Assembly (NCBI GenBank): GCA_963675135.1
Contig: OY776123.1
Span: forward strand, 5,644,501-5,708,500
Direction: 5' to 3'
Length of the DNA: 64,000 bases
Origin: Galeopsis tetrahit
Lineage: Eukaryota; Streptophyta; Magnoliopsida; Lamiales; Lamiaceae
Position numbers and translations under genes: made by a program. Positions 32,951 to 44,480 of this stretch are shown one piece after another. Numbering within the stretch: position 1 is the first letter of the stretch; each line of letters begins with the position of its first letter. Under the pieces are notes generated by a model. The model saw only the letters and a program-made list of their open reading frames with translations, had not been told where the DNA came from and did not search any database.

Positions 32951-33150
32951 AAAGCTCCATTTGGATGGAGGGATTTGATCTATAAATTTTAAATCCACTC
33001 CACTTGTTTGGATTATGAATAGATTTCAAATACTTAAATTTTTGCTCACACACATTTTAGTTAAAATTGAGAGAATTTTGAATTCTCACTAAAATCATGT
33101 CATTTGAAATTTATCTATTTTTAAATCCTTTCATTTAAAATACCTTCTCA
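32951..33150. mobile_element. MITE, left part, split by the CACTA element
   Basis: The left terminus CCATTTGGATGGAGGGATTT and the right terminus (41829-41858, read from the right GTTTGGATGGGGAAATTTGA) form imperfect TIRs once the CACTA element is removed. The rejoined element would be about 230 bp. The superfamily is not certain, as no clean target duplication is seen. Confidence 0.65.
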
Positions 33151-33164
33151 CACTACAAAATATT

Positions 33165-33410
33165 GCCCAAAAGGCAACGGCAATTGGCAACGGCAGGCGG
33201 GCCGATGCGAAAAGGGGACGGCATTTAATGGCCGATGCAAAATGGCATCGGCAGTGGGCCCCGATGCGAAAAGGGGACGGCATTTAATGGCCGATGCAAA
33301 ATGGCATCGACAGTGGGCCCCGATGCCATTTGGTAACGGCCCCCCCGATGCAAAATGGCATCGGCAGTGGGCCCGATGCCTTCCCCGTTGCCCTAAATGA
33401 GTATAAATTG
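33165..33410. repeat. CACTA left subterminal repeats
   Basis: Direct and inverted GATGC-centred units: GATGCGAAAAGGGGACGGCA and GATGCAAAATGGCATCGGCA with GGGCC spacers recur about every 25-50 bp. Such repeats are TNPA binding sites in En/Spm (known). Long ORFs across them (33148-33585) are not genes. Confidence 0.85.
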
Positions 33411-33954
33411 GCCAAACCCCTCTCTTCCAGAATGTAACAGCCGCACGCACCCCCCCCACCTCCATTATTGAAGCTTCGAGTTTTACACAAAAATCACCTT
33501 CGTTTGCGGATCGAACTCGGTTTTTGGCCATTTGTGTTCTACACTTCGACGGGAGCATTTCTACGGTAATTTTTTTCATTTTCATTGGTTAAATTTGAAG
33601 TTATATGTGTATATATAGTTTTAGTATATATATGCATATATGTTGTATGTATATATAAAATTGTTAGAAGAATTGTTAATTTTATGCATGCATGTGTTAA
33701 TTGTTAGAATTTATAAATTAATTATGTTGTGTTAGGCATGTATTTATATGTATGTTTTAATAATTAAGTTATATGAATTTATTTGTTAATTAGGGTGTTA
33801 GAATTATATTTGTGTTATATGTCTATATATGAATTTATTTGTTAATTAGGGTGTTAGAATAATTATTAGAATATAATTAGAATTATATTAATTGATTTTA
33901 ATAGAGTTGGAGGAAATGAGACGTTGGTTGTTTGTGTGTTGTACGTCGATTGAC

Positions 33955-36900
33955 ATGGATTATTCAATTCGTGGTTGGATGTATAGTCCAAGATTAGTGA
34001 ATGAGATTATGAACCCCGGATTTGTTAGTGGATTAAATGGATTTATTGAATTTGCTACTAGTAATCCGAATTCGATTTGGGAAGGAAAAATTAGGTGTCC
34101 TTGTTCGAAAGCTAGATGTCGAAATCAAACTTATAGAGATCCTAATGAAGTGAAATCTCATTTATATCGAAATGGTTTTACACTGAATTATTATAATTGG
34201 ATTTATCACGGGGAAGAGAGTTGGGGTCCACGTCCATATCAAAACACTAATGAATATGCGTCAACTTCAAACGACGTTGACCCAGCGGGACCTAGTTCGT
34301 ACCACACTATGGTAGAAGAGTTAATGGGTGGCCCAAACATTGATTTTGGAATCGACGTGGAAGAGGAGGCACTTAATGAAGAACCCCCTAACGAGAATGC
34401 GGCACAGTTTTACGGCATGCTTCGTGCAGCGGACCAAGACTTGTATCCTGGTTGTGAATCTCATTCGCAGTTGTCATTCAATTCCAGATTGTTGAACATT
34501 AAAACGGAAAACAGATTGTCTGAAAGGGGATACAATCAGGTTGTTGAGTTGATTCGTGAGATTTGTCCTCCCGAAAATAAGGTTCCCAAGAAATTTAACG
34601 ACACCAAACATTTGATGAGTGGGATGGGTCCTCCGGTAGAAAGGATTGATTGTTGTGCACAGAATTGCATGTTATTTTGGGGTGCAGACAGCGAACTAGA
34701 TTTTTGTAAGATTTGTGGTCGATCACGGTATAAGCCGAGTAGGGTTGATGTAGATGGTCGGTTGAAAAAGAAACGCCCGGTTAAGGAGATGTTCTACTTT
34801 CCGATAATTCCTCGTTTGCAAAGATTGTACATGTCCAAGGCCACTGCGAAGAATATGACATGGCATGCCTCGTGCGCTTCTGATGACTCTGGTGTTATGC
34901 GTCACCCGGCAGACTCGCTGGCTTGGAAGCATTTGGACCGTTCGTATCCTGATTTTGCATCTGAAATTAGGAATGTGAGGTTGGGCTTGAGCACAGACGG
35001 TTTTGCACCGTTTGGAATGACGGGAAAACAATTAATGACGGGAAAACAATTAATGGCTTGAGCACGGTCATGGCCAGTTATACTTACTCCGTACAATCTA
35101 CCCCCGTGGTTATGCATGAAGGATCAATTCATGTTTCTTTCAATTCTCGTGCCCGGGCCTAAAAGTCCAAAGGACAAACTTGATGTGTTTTTACAACCAC
35201 TGATAGCAGATTTGAGATTTTTATGGGAAACTGGGGTGCAAACTTACGATGTTGCTAGAAAGAAAAACTTTTTGATGCGAGCTGCACTTATCTGGACCAT
35301 TAGTGACTTCCCAGCATACTCAATGTTGTCTGGTTGGAGTACAGCCGGAAGGCTTGCTTGTCCATATTGTGGAGAGTACACTGATGCATTCTATTTGATT
35401 AAAAGTCGAAAGCAGTCGTGGTTCGACAACCACCGAAAGTTCTTACCACCGAATCACACGTGGCGAACGAATAAAACTGCATTCATGGCTGGAGTAGTAG
35501 TCACAGATGATCCACCGCCTATTCGAACGGGTGCAAGTCTCCTATACGAAATTGATCATTTGGGATATAGAAAGGTTACAGAGGATGGTGCTGAGGCTCA
35601 CAACAAAAAACTTTCTGGAGGGTGGAAGTGGAAAAGCATTTTCTGGGAGTTGCCGTATTGTAGTACCTTGTTGATACGATACAATTTAGACGTGATGCAT
35701 ATTGAGAAAAATGTGTTTGATAACATTTTCAACACGGTGATGAATGTGGAGGGGAAAACAAAGGACACGTCTAAATCAAGAGATGAGCTGAATGATTATT
35801 GTCGTCGTCCCTCTCTCAAGAAATGTCCACGTACATCAAAGTATCCTAAGGCTTCTTTTTCGCTTGATAAGAAGCAAAAGGATGTTGTTTGTAAGTGGAT
35901 AAGTGAGTTGAAGTTTCCAGATGGATATGTGTCTAACATGTCCCGTTGCATTGACTGGTCGGAATTGAAATTGTATGGGATGAAGAGTCATGATTCCATA
36001 CGAGAGGTAATTTAATTAATTTCTCATACGATTCTTCAAATTATATGAACTTACGATTCTTAAAATTTAATCAGGTATCTTCGCACATTGAAATTAAGCG
36101 TGGGTAACAAAGCATGTGTTGAAGCTTCGATTGCAAATGCATATTTAACTAGAGAGGCGTCAATGTTTTGTTCTCACTATTTCGAGGACCATGTTACGAC
36201 AAGGATACACAATGTACCTCGTAATTACGATGGTCGGGATGAAGTACACGAGTATGTCGAGGGCACTTTTTCCATATTTAAGGCGTCTGACAAACGATTA
36301 GGAAAGCCTAAGAAAAGATGGATTTTAGACGAGGAGAAAAAAGTTGCTCATACGTACGTGTTGTTGAATTGTGATGAGGTGCAACCATATGTTCAGTAAG
36401 TCAATCCGACTAAAATGTTTGTCAATCAAATACTTAGTGTTGACATGTCTTATTAATCTTATATCGATCGTACGTAGGCTATTCATGCAACAACTTCAAG
36501 TTCTTCAACCAAATCTCTCGGCCGCTGAATCAGATTTAAGACTACAAGATGGATTTGCGTCGTGGTTTGAAGAAATTGTAAGTTATCTTAAAATAACGAT
36601 CTGTGTAAAGTGTTAAGTTATAGAAATTCTCACATTAATTCGGCTTATATATATATATATATGTGAAGATAAATCGCGTCGAGAACAGGTTTTTATACTA
36701 TCTTTCGGTCGGTCCGTCTGGTCAAGTTCTTACGTACGCAGGGTATTACGTGAACGGGTACAAATTCCACACCATGGCTTATGGTGCATCTAGAGCAACA
36801 TCAAACAGTGGGGTTTGTATCAAGGGAAAAAACTATGACGCGGATGAGAAAGATTTCTATGGGAAACTCGAGGAAGTAGTCGAATTGGACTATCAGGGGT

Positions 36901-37241
36901 ACCACGAGAAGAAAGTGGTTTTGTTCAAGTGTCAGTGGTTTGATCCCTCAAACAATGGGACAAAAGTTCATCCTAACTACAAGCTCGTGGAGCTTAATCA
37001 GAGGCGATCTTACGGCCGATACGATCCATTCGTACTAGCAAGTCAAGCCACACAAGTCTACTATTGTCCATACCCCTGATCCCGTACTGATTGGATATTT
37101 GTCTGCAAAGTCAAACCGAGATACTTGGTGGATGCAAAAGATACTACTGAAGATGAAGTTCTCGCGTGGCAAGAGGATAACATAGAGACTCAAATGATTG
37201 TGCAAGTAGATGATGATCCTGTCATGTTAACTGATCGATGA
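33955..37241 (+). pseudogene. CACTA transposase, tnp2/TNPD type, with two in-frame stops and a missing middle
   Basis: Proposed start ATG 33955. Exons: to 36006, 36075-36395, 36478-36577, 36669-37241. It has an N-terminal transposase-associated domain (GWMYSPRLVNE ... RCPCSKCR-like CPCSKARCRN), then tnp2 (NCMLFWG, CKICGRSRYK, TPYNLPPW, FLSILVPGPKSP, RYNLDVMHIEKNVFDNI), the tail of DUF4218 (ASMFCSHYFED) and DUF4216 (YYGxF-like YYVNGYKFHT, KCQWFD). TGA at 35059-35061, next to an 18-bp tandem duplication (35029-35064), and TGA at 37077-37079 break the frame, each with homology continuing in the same frame beyond. About 100 residues normally between tnp2 and the DUF4218 end are absent. A frameshift near 37235 cuts off an acidic tail (37265-37347). 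Confidence 0.85.
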
Positions 37242-37264
37242 CACCGGTACAATGATGGAAATGG

Positions 37265-37347
37265 CAGAGTATGAAGAAGATGAAGAAGAAGACGGAGAAG
37301 AAGACGACGAAGATGAAGCTGAAGATGAAGATGATGAAGATGAATGA
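37265..37347 (+). repeat. Acidic low-complexity (GAAGAT)n stretch
   Basis: Encodes Glu/Asp runs in the frame following the tnp2 stop; probably the former acidic C-terminus of the transposase, or simple-sequence expansion. Confidence 0.6.
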
Positions 37348-37540
37348 TGAATGATGTTGTTAATTGTTAGACAATGTTATCTAAATATTAATTGTTAGAC
37401 AATGTTATCTAAATATTAATTCCTTAATTATATTCCTTATTTATATTTTAGTGTTAATCGTTACAGTGATGTTCATATATAATGTTTTTTAATTGTTACA
37501 ATGTTCAATGTTAATAATGTTTTAATGTTCATTTTGACAG

Positions 37541-40515
37541 ATGAGTGGTTGTAGACATGGTTCTGGACATGGCTCTGGTCAGGGTTCTTCTGGACATGAG
37601 ACACCGACTGTGCAGATACCCCAGTGTTTTTATATGCCCGATATGACTGGGATACTACAGTTTCCCCAGATGCCCGAAATGAACCTGTTGGGATATGAAT
37701 CCTAGAACAAGTCCTAAATGATGAATAAAAGATGAAGTTTTGATAAGCCAAAAGTAGTATGAATATTTTCTAAGTGTTGACTAATCTAGTCTAGTTGAGT
37801 TAAGTCATCTTGTACAAGACCAGTAGAGTTCACGTAAGTTCACATGGAAAGATAAGTACAGTTTATAAGTACTTCATATGTGTTTACAGTATTTGTTTAA
37901 GTTTGTTACTGAGCTATTTAAATGTTGTATAGAGCTCATGATGTTTTTATATGTAATAGATTAGTTTTATTGTATAGTTTATAAGTTGACTAAGCTTGTA
38001 TTATGAAAGCTTAAAGTAATGTAATAGTCTTGATAGGTTTAGTATAGTCTACTGATTGAACAAGGAAGACCGGACAAGAAGAGTTGAAGTCTACTACTCA
38101 AGACAGGTGGACTACAAGACAAGTACATACAAGTCTACTCAAGACAAGTCAACGTGAAGATAGTTAGTTAGAAGCGCGTGTAAAGATAAGGATAGAAGTT
38201 AGTTATGGAATAACTAATTCATAACAGAAACGCGTGGATGGATAAGAAGATTCAGTTAAAGTTAGTTTTCAAGAAAAGTTGGTTACAACTAACTAAGTTC
38301 TTGATGTTTGAAGTCTATAAATACTTCATGATGGTGATCATTTGAAGACTACTGCAACTACGCATACTGAAACTTGATATACTGAAGCGTATTAAAAGCT
38401 ATATACTGAAGGTTACTCTCAGAGATTGAAGATTCAGAAAGAAGCCAGAAGAGAAGTGAAGAATTCAAAAGGCTACTACTGAAGATCAGAGAAGTGTTTA
38501 GTTTTTGTTTGTTATTTTTCAAGGTGCTAGATACTTATAAAATTTCTAGTTAGATCATAGACATATCTGGAGGTATAGTCTGTTGAAGATCTAAGTCTTC
38601 TTCTTGGGACTTAAAAGACAGGAATATACACTTGTACTCGATTGGAAGAGTTTAGTGGAAACATCACAACTGGGTTTGTGAGAGTGGATGTAGACAAGTT
38701 GTCGAACCACTATAAATCTTTGTGTGTTGTTTACTTTACTGTTTTAATTGTTTAATTGCTTAACTGTTTAAACTGCTACTAAGCTTAACAAGTTGAGTAT
38801 AGAACAGAGTTCTCGAATTAAGAAGTTGAGTATAAACTTGAATTGGGCTCATTGTTAATTTCGTATTCCGCATATTGTATTCTGATATTTCGATAGAATT
38901 TTGAAAAGTCTATTCACCCCCCTCTAGACATTTTCACTAGCTTACTCGTTATTAACTCAACTTTGGGGACCTACAGAACCCTAATTCCTATTACACTCAG
39001 GTGCCTCAGTTGCCTCATATGGTTCCACATCCACAAGAACAATCCCCTCCACTGATACATTCGCCAGTTAGACCTCCGTCTGTCGGGACACAGGCCAGCA
39101 TGTCAACTGATGCACCCGACAGTCGCATCCGACTGTTTATCTACCTTGATACGTAAGTATATTATATTTAAATTTCATTAGACGTATGTTTAACATGTTT
39201 ATTAATAATTTTTTATTTATTATAAAATACGTGTAACAGGTTGATGCCTTCAAATTTGATTTCGAGGACGATCAGATCGATAATGTACCGGAATATGGAG
39301 GCTGGTGCACACGTCTGGGCCATGGTATCACCCGGCACGGTACAACGGTGGTGGGATACATTCCAGGTATAAAATAACTTTACATTAACATTTTGTTATT
39401 TTGTTATATTAATTCGTTAATTAATTTTTTTTTGCAGACCGAGGTCAGGTGGGACCCTGAAGTCACATCTTCTACAGAGGTGTACAGACTCTTTCTTCAA
39501 AGAGCAGCAACTCGGTACACTAAAATGTTATCAAAAATCAAGAAAGCGTGGTTGAAGGAAAACAAGAGGCCGAGGTGGGATGTGAATGTTTGGAACGACT
39601 TAGTTCGTCACTGGAACAATCCTGAAACAATTAAGAAGAGCGAGCAGGCTCGTAAGAACCGCTTATCCGAGCCTGGAGGTCCGGGTACTGGCCATGGTAC
39701 TCATAAAGGCGGAGCTCGTGGAGCAGCAGAGGTCGCACGGTGCATTGTAAGTATTTGTGGTCAATTATATATAATTAATTTTAGTTAATTATTTAGTTTA
39801 TTTATTCGTATATGTCTTCGATTCAAAATACAGGAGGAGAGGCAGGGACGCCCTACATACGACTGGGAGATAGTTGAATATTACCACCGTTACGAAAACG
39901 GGACATACACTTGTGGCTATATGGGTGATATACTTGTAAGTGTGTACATTATATAACAAATATATATTTAATTGTACTTGAAAATGTATTAACCCACTTT
40001 TAAATGTGCACGTATAGGACCAGATACAAGAGGAGTTCACCAATAATACTACAACAGATCCGTCAGATGAACCTAGTTCAGAGGATGGTTCCCAGGCCCC
40101 ACCTATACCCGAGATGTCTGAACTGTACGTGAAGAAGGTCGGCAGGTCTCATGGACGTGTTAGGGGCCTTGGACAAGTAGGCAAGAACAGACGGGTCTCC
40201 TCCGGTCCTGGCGAGACGTCAAGTGGTACAGCTTATGGACGATTCACCCAGGACGACATTAACAATGCTATTGCTGAAGAACGGAAAGTCAATGAAGATA
40301 GAGAGCAGCGCTTACTGGAACAAATGCGGCAGCAGAAGGAGCGCTTACGCAAGCATTTTCAGGAGCAGCTTGCAATGATGATGGGACAGATGGGTGGGAT
40401 GGGTCGGGAGCCGAGGCCGCGGAGGCCGTCGGGGGCGTCGCACAACGTTCATGATAGTAGCCAGGTTCAGGATCGGGATGATACTGAGGATGATGGTGGT
40501 GGTGATGAGGAGTGA
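37541..40515 (+). pseudogene. CACTA TNPA-like protein (transposase_24 family), disrupted by a solo LTR
   Basis: ATG at 37541. Exon 1 runs to 37685 and resumes after the LTR at 38981-39149. Further exons, by GT-AG, lie at about 39240-39366, 39439-39747, 39832-39935 and 40018-40515. The N-terminal part is Gly/Ser- then Pro/His/Gln-rich; the middle holds the plant Ptta/En/Spm transposase signature (VWNDLVRHW, then KKSEQARKNRLSE and GGARGAAEVAR); the C-terminus is a Gln/Arg-rich coiled coil and an Asp/Gly tail. Removing the LTR with one GAACC duplicate restores the frame. Known role: TNPA binds subterminal repeats. Confidence 0.8.
37686..38975 (+). mobile_element. Solo LTR of a Copia-2-related element
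   Basis: 1290 bp. It starts TGTTGGGATATGAATCC and ends TTTGGGGACCTACA. A 5-bp target duplication GAACC flanks it (37681-37685 and 38976-38980). Start and end resemble the sense-strand LTR ends of Copia-2 (TGTTGGGATATAAAT ... GGGACCAACA), so it belongs to a related lineage. No internal region remains: LTR-LTR recombination removed it (inference). The insertion breaks TNPA exon 1. Confidence 0.9.
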
Positions 40516-41345
40516 TACATTTTTATATTACTTTGTTACGTGTGATGTTATTATATTACATTGACGTTGAAGATTAATTTTTATTTTAATGTTGTGTGTG
40601 ATGTTATTTTAATTGACGTGAACATGCTAATTATGATTATAATTAATGTTGTTTGTGATATGATGTTATTTTAATTGAAAATGAACTAGAGAATAATTTT
40701 ATAATAGATGAAAATATTTTTAATTAAATGGATAAGTGAATTCATATTTTTAAATGGATAAGTGAAAATAATTATATATATTTAATGTTGTGAATTGAAA
40801 ATTAGAATGAATTTAAATGATGTGATTAGAATAAATTTAAATATATAAGTGAAAATAATTATATTCAATGTTGTATGTAATTATAATGTTGTGAAATTAA
40901 AAATTAGAATGAATTTAAATGTTGTAAATTGAGGATTAGAATAAATTTAAATAGTGTGATTGATACCGTAAATAAATTATTTAATTTGAAAAACATAATT
41001 TAGTTAATTTGAAAAACATAATTTAGAAATAATTATGATATGCTTTGATAAATAATTTAATAAGCAACAATTAAAGTTAGAATGGATTGAATTAATTAAA
41101 GAATTAAAAACTCAAATTAAATTGAATATATATTAATTGCATTCACAACATGTCGACTAAAAGCTCCTAGCCTACACGGCACACAGGGGTCGCTCAAAAG
41201 CCTTCGAGACCGCGAGGTCCCGAGTTCGAACCCCACAATTCGCGAAAATGGCCAGATTTCCGAAAAATGGGGTGGCCCAGTGTTGGGGGTGGGTGTTGGT
41301 GGCCTCGATACCTGGGTTCGAAACCCAGATTCGTCTTTTTTAAAT
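40516..41345. other. CACTA 3' non-coding region, no gene seen
   Basis: AT-rich with repeated AATTTAAAT(G/A)-type and GAAAATTAGAATGAATTTAA phrases (40760-40960). The phrase CGAGGTCCCGAGTTCGAACC at 41211-41230 resembles a tRNA B-box region, but no tRNA fold is evident. Confidence 0.45.
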
Positions 41346-41349
41346 TTTA

Positions 41350-41820
41350 ATAAAAAGGCAACGGCAAAATGGCATCGGCAGTGGGCCCCGATGCGAAAAG
41401 GGGACGGCAGTGGGCCCCGATGCCAATTGGTAACGGCGGTGGCCCCGATGCAATTTGGCAACGGCTGTCCCCGATGCGAAATGGCATCGGCAGTGGGCCC
41501 CGATGCCATTTGGTAACGGCCACCTGCCGATGCCAAAAGGCAATGGTTTTCTCCAAATCCGATGCCATTTAAATAGCATCGACCATATTGGCATCGGCAC
41601 ACTGTCGTCCCCTTTGCCGTTGCCTTCATCATTGGGGACGGCAGATGACAAAGTGGGATAGCTCAAGTGGTTAGAGCACCACTACCTAGGCCTTAGGTCC
41701 TGGGTTCGAGTCATGGGGAGGGGAAAAGGGATGGGTATTTAACTTGTAATCAAAAAAAATAAAAAAAATTGGGGACGGCAGATCCGATGCCTTCCCCGTC
41801 CCCATTTGCCAATTATTTTG
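41350..41820. repeat. CACTA right subterminal repeats (with nested SINE)
   Basis: Many units of CCGATGCCATTTGGTAACGG and GATGCGAAATGGCATCGGCA in both orientations, mirroring 33165-33410. All six frames give long spurious ORFs here (41117-41666). Confidence 0.88.
41647..41767 (+). mobile_element. tRNA-derived SINE, copy 2
   Basis: Same body as 16935-17047 (GACAAAGTGGGATAGCTCAA start, GGTTCGAGTC B box, A-rich tail). A perfect 16-bp target duplication ATTGGGGACGGCAGAT flanks it (41631-41646 and 41768-41783), duplicating CACTA subterminal sequence; it inserted after the CACTA element arrived. Confidence 0.95.
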
Positions 41821-41828
41821 TAGTGTCA

Positions 41829-41860
41829 AATCAAATTTCCCCATCCAAACACAACCTAAA
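41829..41860. mobile_element. MITE, right part, split by the CACTA element
   Basis: See the left part at 32951-33150; AATTTCCCCATCCAAACACA forms the second TIR. Confidence 0.6.
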
Positions 41861-42330
41861 AAAATTGTAAATTTGATCATCGATACAACCTCTTCGATGC
41901 CTTCAACTTCTGCCCCTTTGACTGCAGAGCACGCAAACAACATATTTAATTTTAAACTTAGAAGTAACACATATTTTAGTTCTATTTGTTATTGCGTACA
42001 TGCAACACCCCATGTTAATTAAACATTTTTAACTTGGTAGTAGTAAGTAGTAACACATTTTTAATTAATTCGAGTTACTGTGAACAAGTAACACCCCAAT
42101 GTTAATAACACGTTTTAAATTGAGAGGATAACTCCTCATCTTCAACTAATATCATAGATTGATTTTCAAATTAATAGAAAAATACTCCACTAAGATAGCT
42201 CTAAAATATATACACACATAAAAAACATGCAAATATCTAACACGAATATGATTAATTCCTCTCTTTCTTTTACCATTTATAGGAAAGTAAAAGATAAAAT
42301 AAAAGAGGCAAAATTTTGATAAATATTCAT
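41861..42330. other. Intergenic, no gene seen
   Basis: AT-rich. A local repeat of AGTAACAC(A/C)... ATGTTAAT-type phrases lies at 41960-42110. Confidence 0.4.
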
Positions 42331-42922
42331 ATTTGTGAGATGCTTCCAAGATTGTGACATTACAAAAAACAAATTCTCCAAAAGCATCTCTAGTGATAAG
42401 AATCTCCAATATGTCGACACTTCCATTTTATTTTCAAATGAAATGGAATTAACAATAAAGATGCATTGAATTAAAAATGTCATTCCAGAAAAAGAATCTA
42501 AAGCGTCAAATTAATATGCAATAAACGTGTTTACTTGTAAATTCGGATGGATCTGAGACTCAGAAGAAGTGACAGATTTCAAGCCTTTCGTGCTCATTTT
42601 TGCTGCAAGTTTGTTACCTTACATTTTTCGCCCCGACCCGACCCATGTGATTCCAAGTGCTAATCCTGCGTATGGAACAATGTAAAGTTGCAAATATTTA
42701 ATAAAACAATTTTGAAGTAAAATAAATATAAACACACTGATTTCAATCTACATGCATTATAATTTGGCTGACCACAAATTAATATTCCGGGGGCTAGAAT
42801 TGTTGAAAGGAACCATGATGAAGGTGACATAAAACAAAGTGAAAAACATTTATATACATTGAATCCATGTGCAAAAAAAGCCCTATAAATAGATGTTATA
42901 TACAAGGAGCCATAAAATAGAA
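42331..42922 (+). promoter_or_regulatory. Upstream region of the FT-like gene (source of the repeated P block)
   Basis: Phrases from here recur in the same order elsewhere: GATGCTTCCAAGATTG...AACATTAC and CACTTCCATTTTATTTT at 46776-46845; GCGTCAAATTAATATGCAAT at 46932; ACTGATTTCAAT, GCATTATAATTTGG, GGGGGCTAG and ACATTTATATAC at 47188-47310 and 16240-16400. A TATA box, TATAAATA, lies at 42884-42891, 32 bp before the ATG; since a start site would then fall at the ATG, the upstream TTTATATAC at 42850 may be the working TATA. Confidence 0.65.
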
Positions 42923-44480
42923 ATGGCAAGAGAAGTAAATCCTTTGGTGGTTAGCCGTGTGATTGGGGATGTTCTCAACCCTTTCACGGCCACCATCGAG
43001 CTTCGACTTTTCGCTGGTGATCAATTTATCGGCAATGGCTATAGGGTAAGACCCTCTCAGATTGCCACCTGCCCTAGGGTTGAGATTGGAGGACACGATT
43101 TTGGGACAGCTTATACTCTCGTAAGCATATAATTGTATTATTATTTATTTATTTATTTTGAAAGAACAAAAAATGCATTAAACAAGAGTACAAGAGGTAT
43201 TGGACCCTTACTCAAAATTATATTTATATTACTATAATTAATTTTACAGCACTGGAATATTGTGTGTCATGTGTATATAAATATAAAATTATTGACTATA
43301 ATTTTCTTTTAATTTTTAGGTTATGGTTGACGCTGATTTTCCAAGTCCTGCAAATCCATGCGATCGGGAGTATTTACACTGGTATCTGTAGATCTTTATT
43401 TCTCTTTATAATAATAATATGATAAATTAAAAAATAACTATATTGTATCTATTAGAAAAAGTGTGTAGTTATTAATTACGTGTATAAAATTTGGTGGTGA
43501 TAGAATGAAAAGAGACACTACCTTTGCAAAAGAATTGATCACGATATTTAAATTTGAAATATTATCATTAGCAACTAATTTAATTGTTTATTTATTTTCA
43601 ACTGATTCAATATTATTTTGTTTAATTATGAATTGGAAATATAGGCTGGTCAGTGACATCCCTGGAAGTACTGGACCTTCTTTCGGTGAGCCATCTTAAT
43701 TATATCATATGATTCATATATACTAATCAAAATACAGATAAATAATACTCTAGAATATACAGGTAAATCTTCCTAAATTTTGAACCCATAATTTTGTTTG
43801 TGTCTTTTTCTTTTTTGTTATTGAAGAGTACTAATCAGTAAATAAGGATTTGCTAGCTATCTTAATTAATTTACTCTGTTATATATATATATATATATGA
43901 AGACTGAAGTAATGACATATATCGGAAAACAAATTTCTAATATATACACCCTACCTTGCTCTTTTAATAACATTAATTAAAGACAAGTTTTAGTAACTTT
44001 TAACTAATAGTACATCCTTATTAATTCTTTACAACTTCCCCACATTCCTTCATTTTATCTTCTATTTTCTCCAATGAGATTGAAATATGAGTAAAAGGAG
44101 AAAATTTGTGAAAATTAATATTACGTAAAACATCAAATAATTAATTTAAAACAAAACTACTACCCTAAAACATGAGTACCAAAATAGGTAAAATAAAATT
44201 AAATAAAGTGTGCAATAGCTAGGTATGTAATGTGGAAAGTGGTGCAGGGAATGAAGTCATGAGGTATGAGGCCCCTGCGCCGTCGATGGGCATCCACCGC
44301 GTTGTTCTGGTGGTGTTCCGACAACCTGTAAGACGTTTGATGGTGAGTGCTCCAGAGTTGCGTCGAAATTTCAACATCAAGCAATTTTCTGAGGATTACA
44401 TGCTCGGATCTCCAGTTGCAGCTTTATATTTTAATTGTCATAGAGAAAGCGGCACCGGAGGTCGTAGACCATGCCCATAG
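42923..44480 (+). CDS. FT-like: FLOWERING LOCUS T-like PEBP protein, four exons, 177 aa, with altered activator residues
   Basis: Exons 42923-43120 (198 nt), 43320-43381 (62), 43645-43685 (41), 44248-44480 (233); exons 2 and 3 have exactly the lengths conserved in FT genes, and all introns are GT-AG. The protein starts MAREVNPL, keeps the PEBP ligand-pocket parts (DxDxP as DADFP, GIHR at 115-118) and has Tyr84, equivalent to FT Tyr85. Segment B is diverged: by FT numbering Y134S, G137E, W138L, Q140R, with a one-residue insertion just before. The IYN triad is DYM (I150D, N152M) and the 14-3-3 contact R62 is Gly61, while P94, F101 and R130 equivalents remain. FT moves from leaf to shoot apex and acts with 14-3-3 and FD (known). 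Inference: a non-activating, repressing or decaying paralogue. Another in-frame ATG lies at 42893. Confidence 0.92.

Larger units (their letters stand above)
33151..41825 (+). mobile_element. CACTA (En/Spm) transposon, complete, 8.7 kb, with nested insertions
   Basis: It starts CACTACAAAATATTGCC and ends with the inverse of CACTACAAAATAATTGGC. A 3-bp target duplication TCA flanks it (33148-33150 and 41826-41828). It carries subterminal repeats at both ends and two + strand genes, tnp2-like (33955-37241) and TNPA-like (37541-40515). A copia solo LTR (37686-38975) and a SINE (41647-41767) inserted later. Premature stops in tnp2 and the LTR in TNPA mean that it is not autonomous now. Confidence 0.95.

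Noticed and set aside
33148..33585. ORFs across the CACTA left end (and similarly 41117-41666 at the right end)
   Set aside because: They run through direct and inverted GATGC subterminal repeats and give low-complexity peptides in all frames.
41206..41235. tRNA gene suggested by GAGTTCGAACC
   Set aside because: Only a B-box-like phrase is present; no acceptor stem or anticodon arm could be paired around it.
42893..42922. Upstream in-frame ATG as the start of the FT-like protein
   Set aside because: It overlaps the TATA box region and would add ten residues before MARE, the usual N-terminus; 42923 preferred, though 42893 is not excluded.
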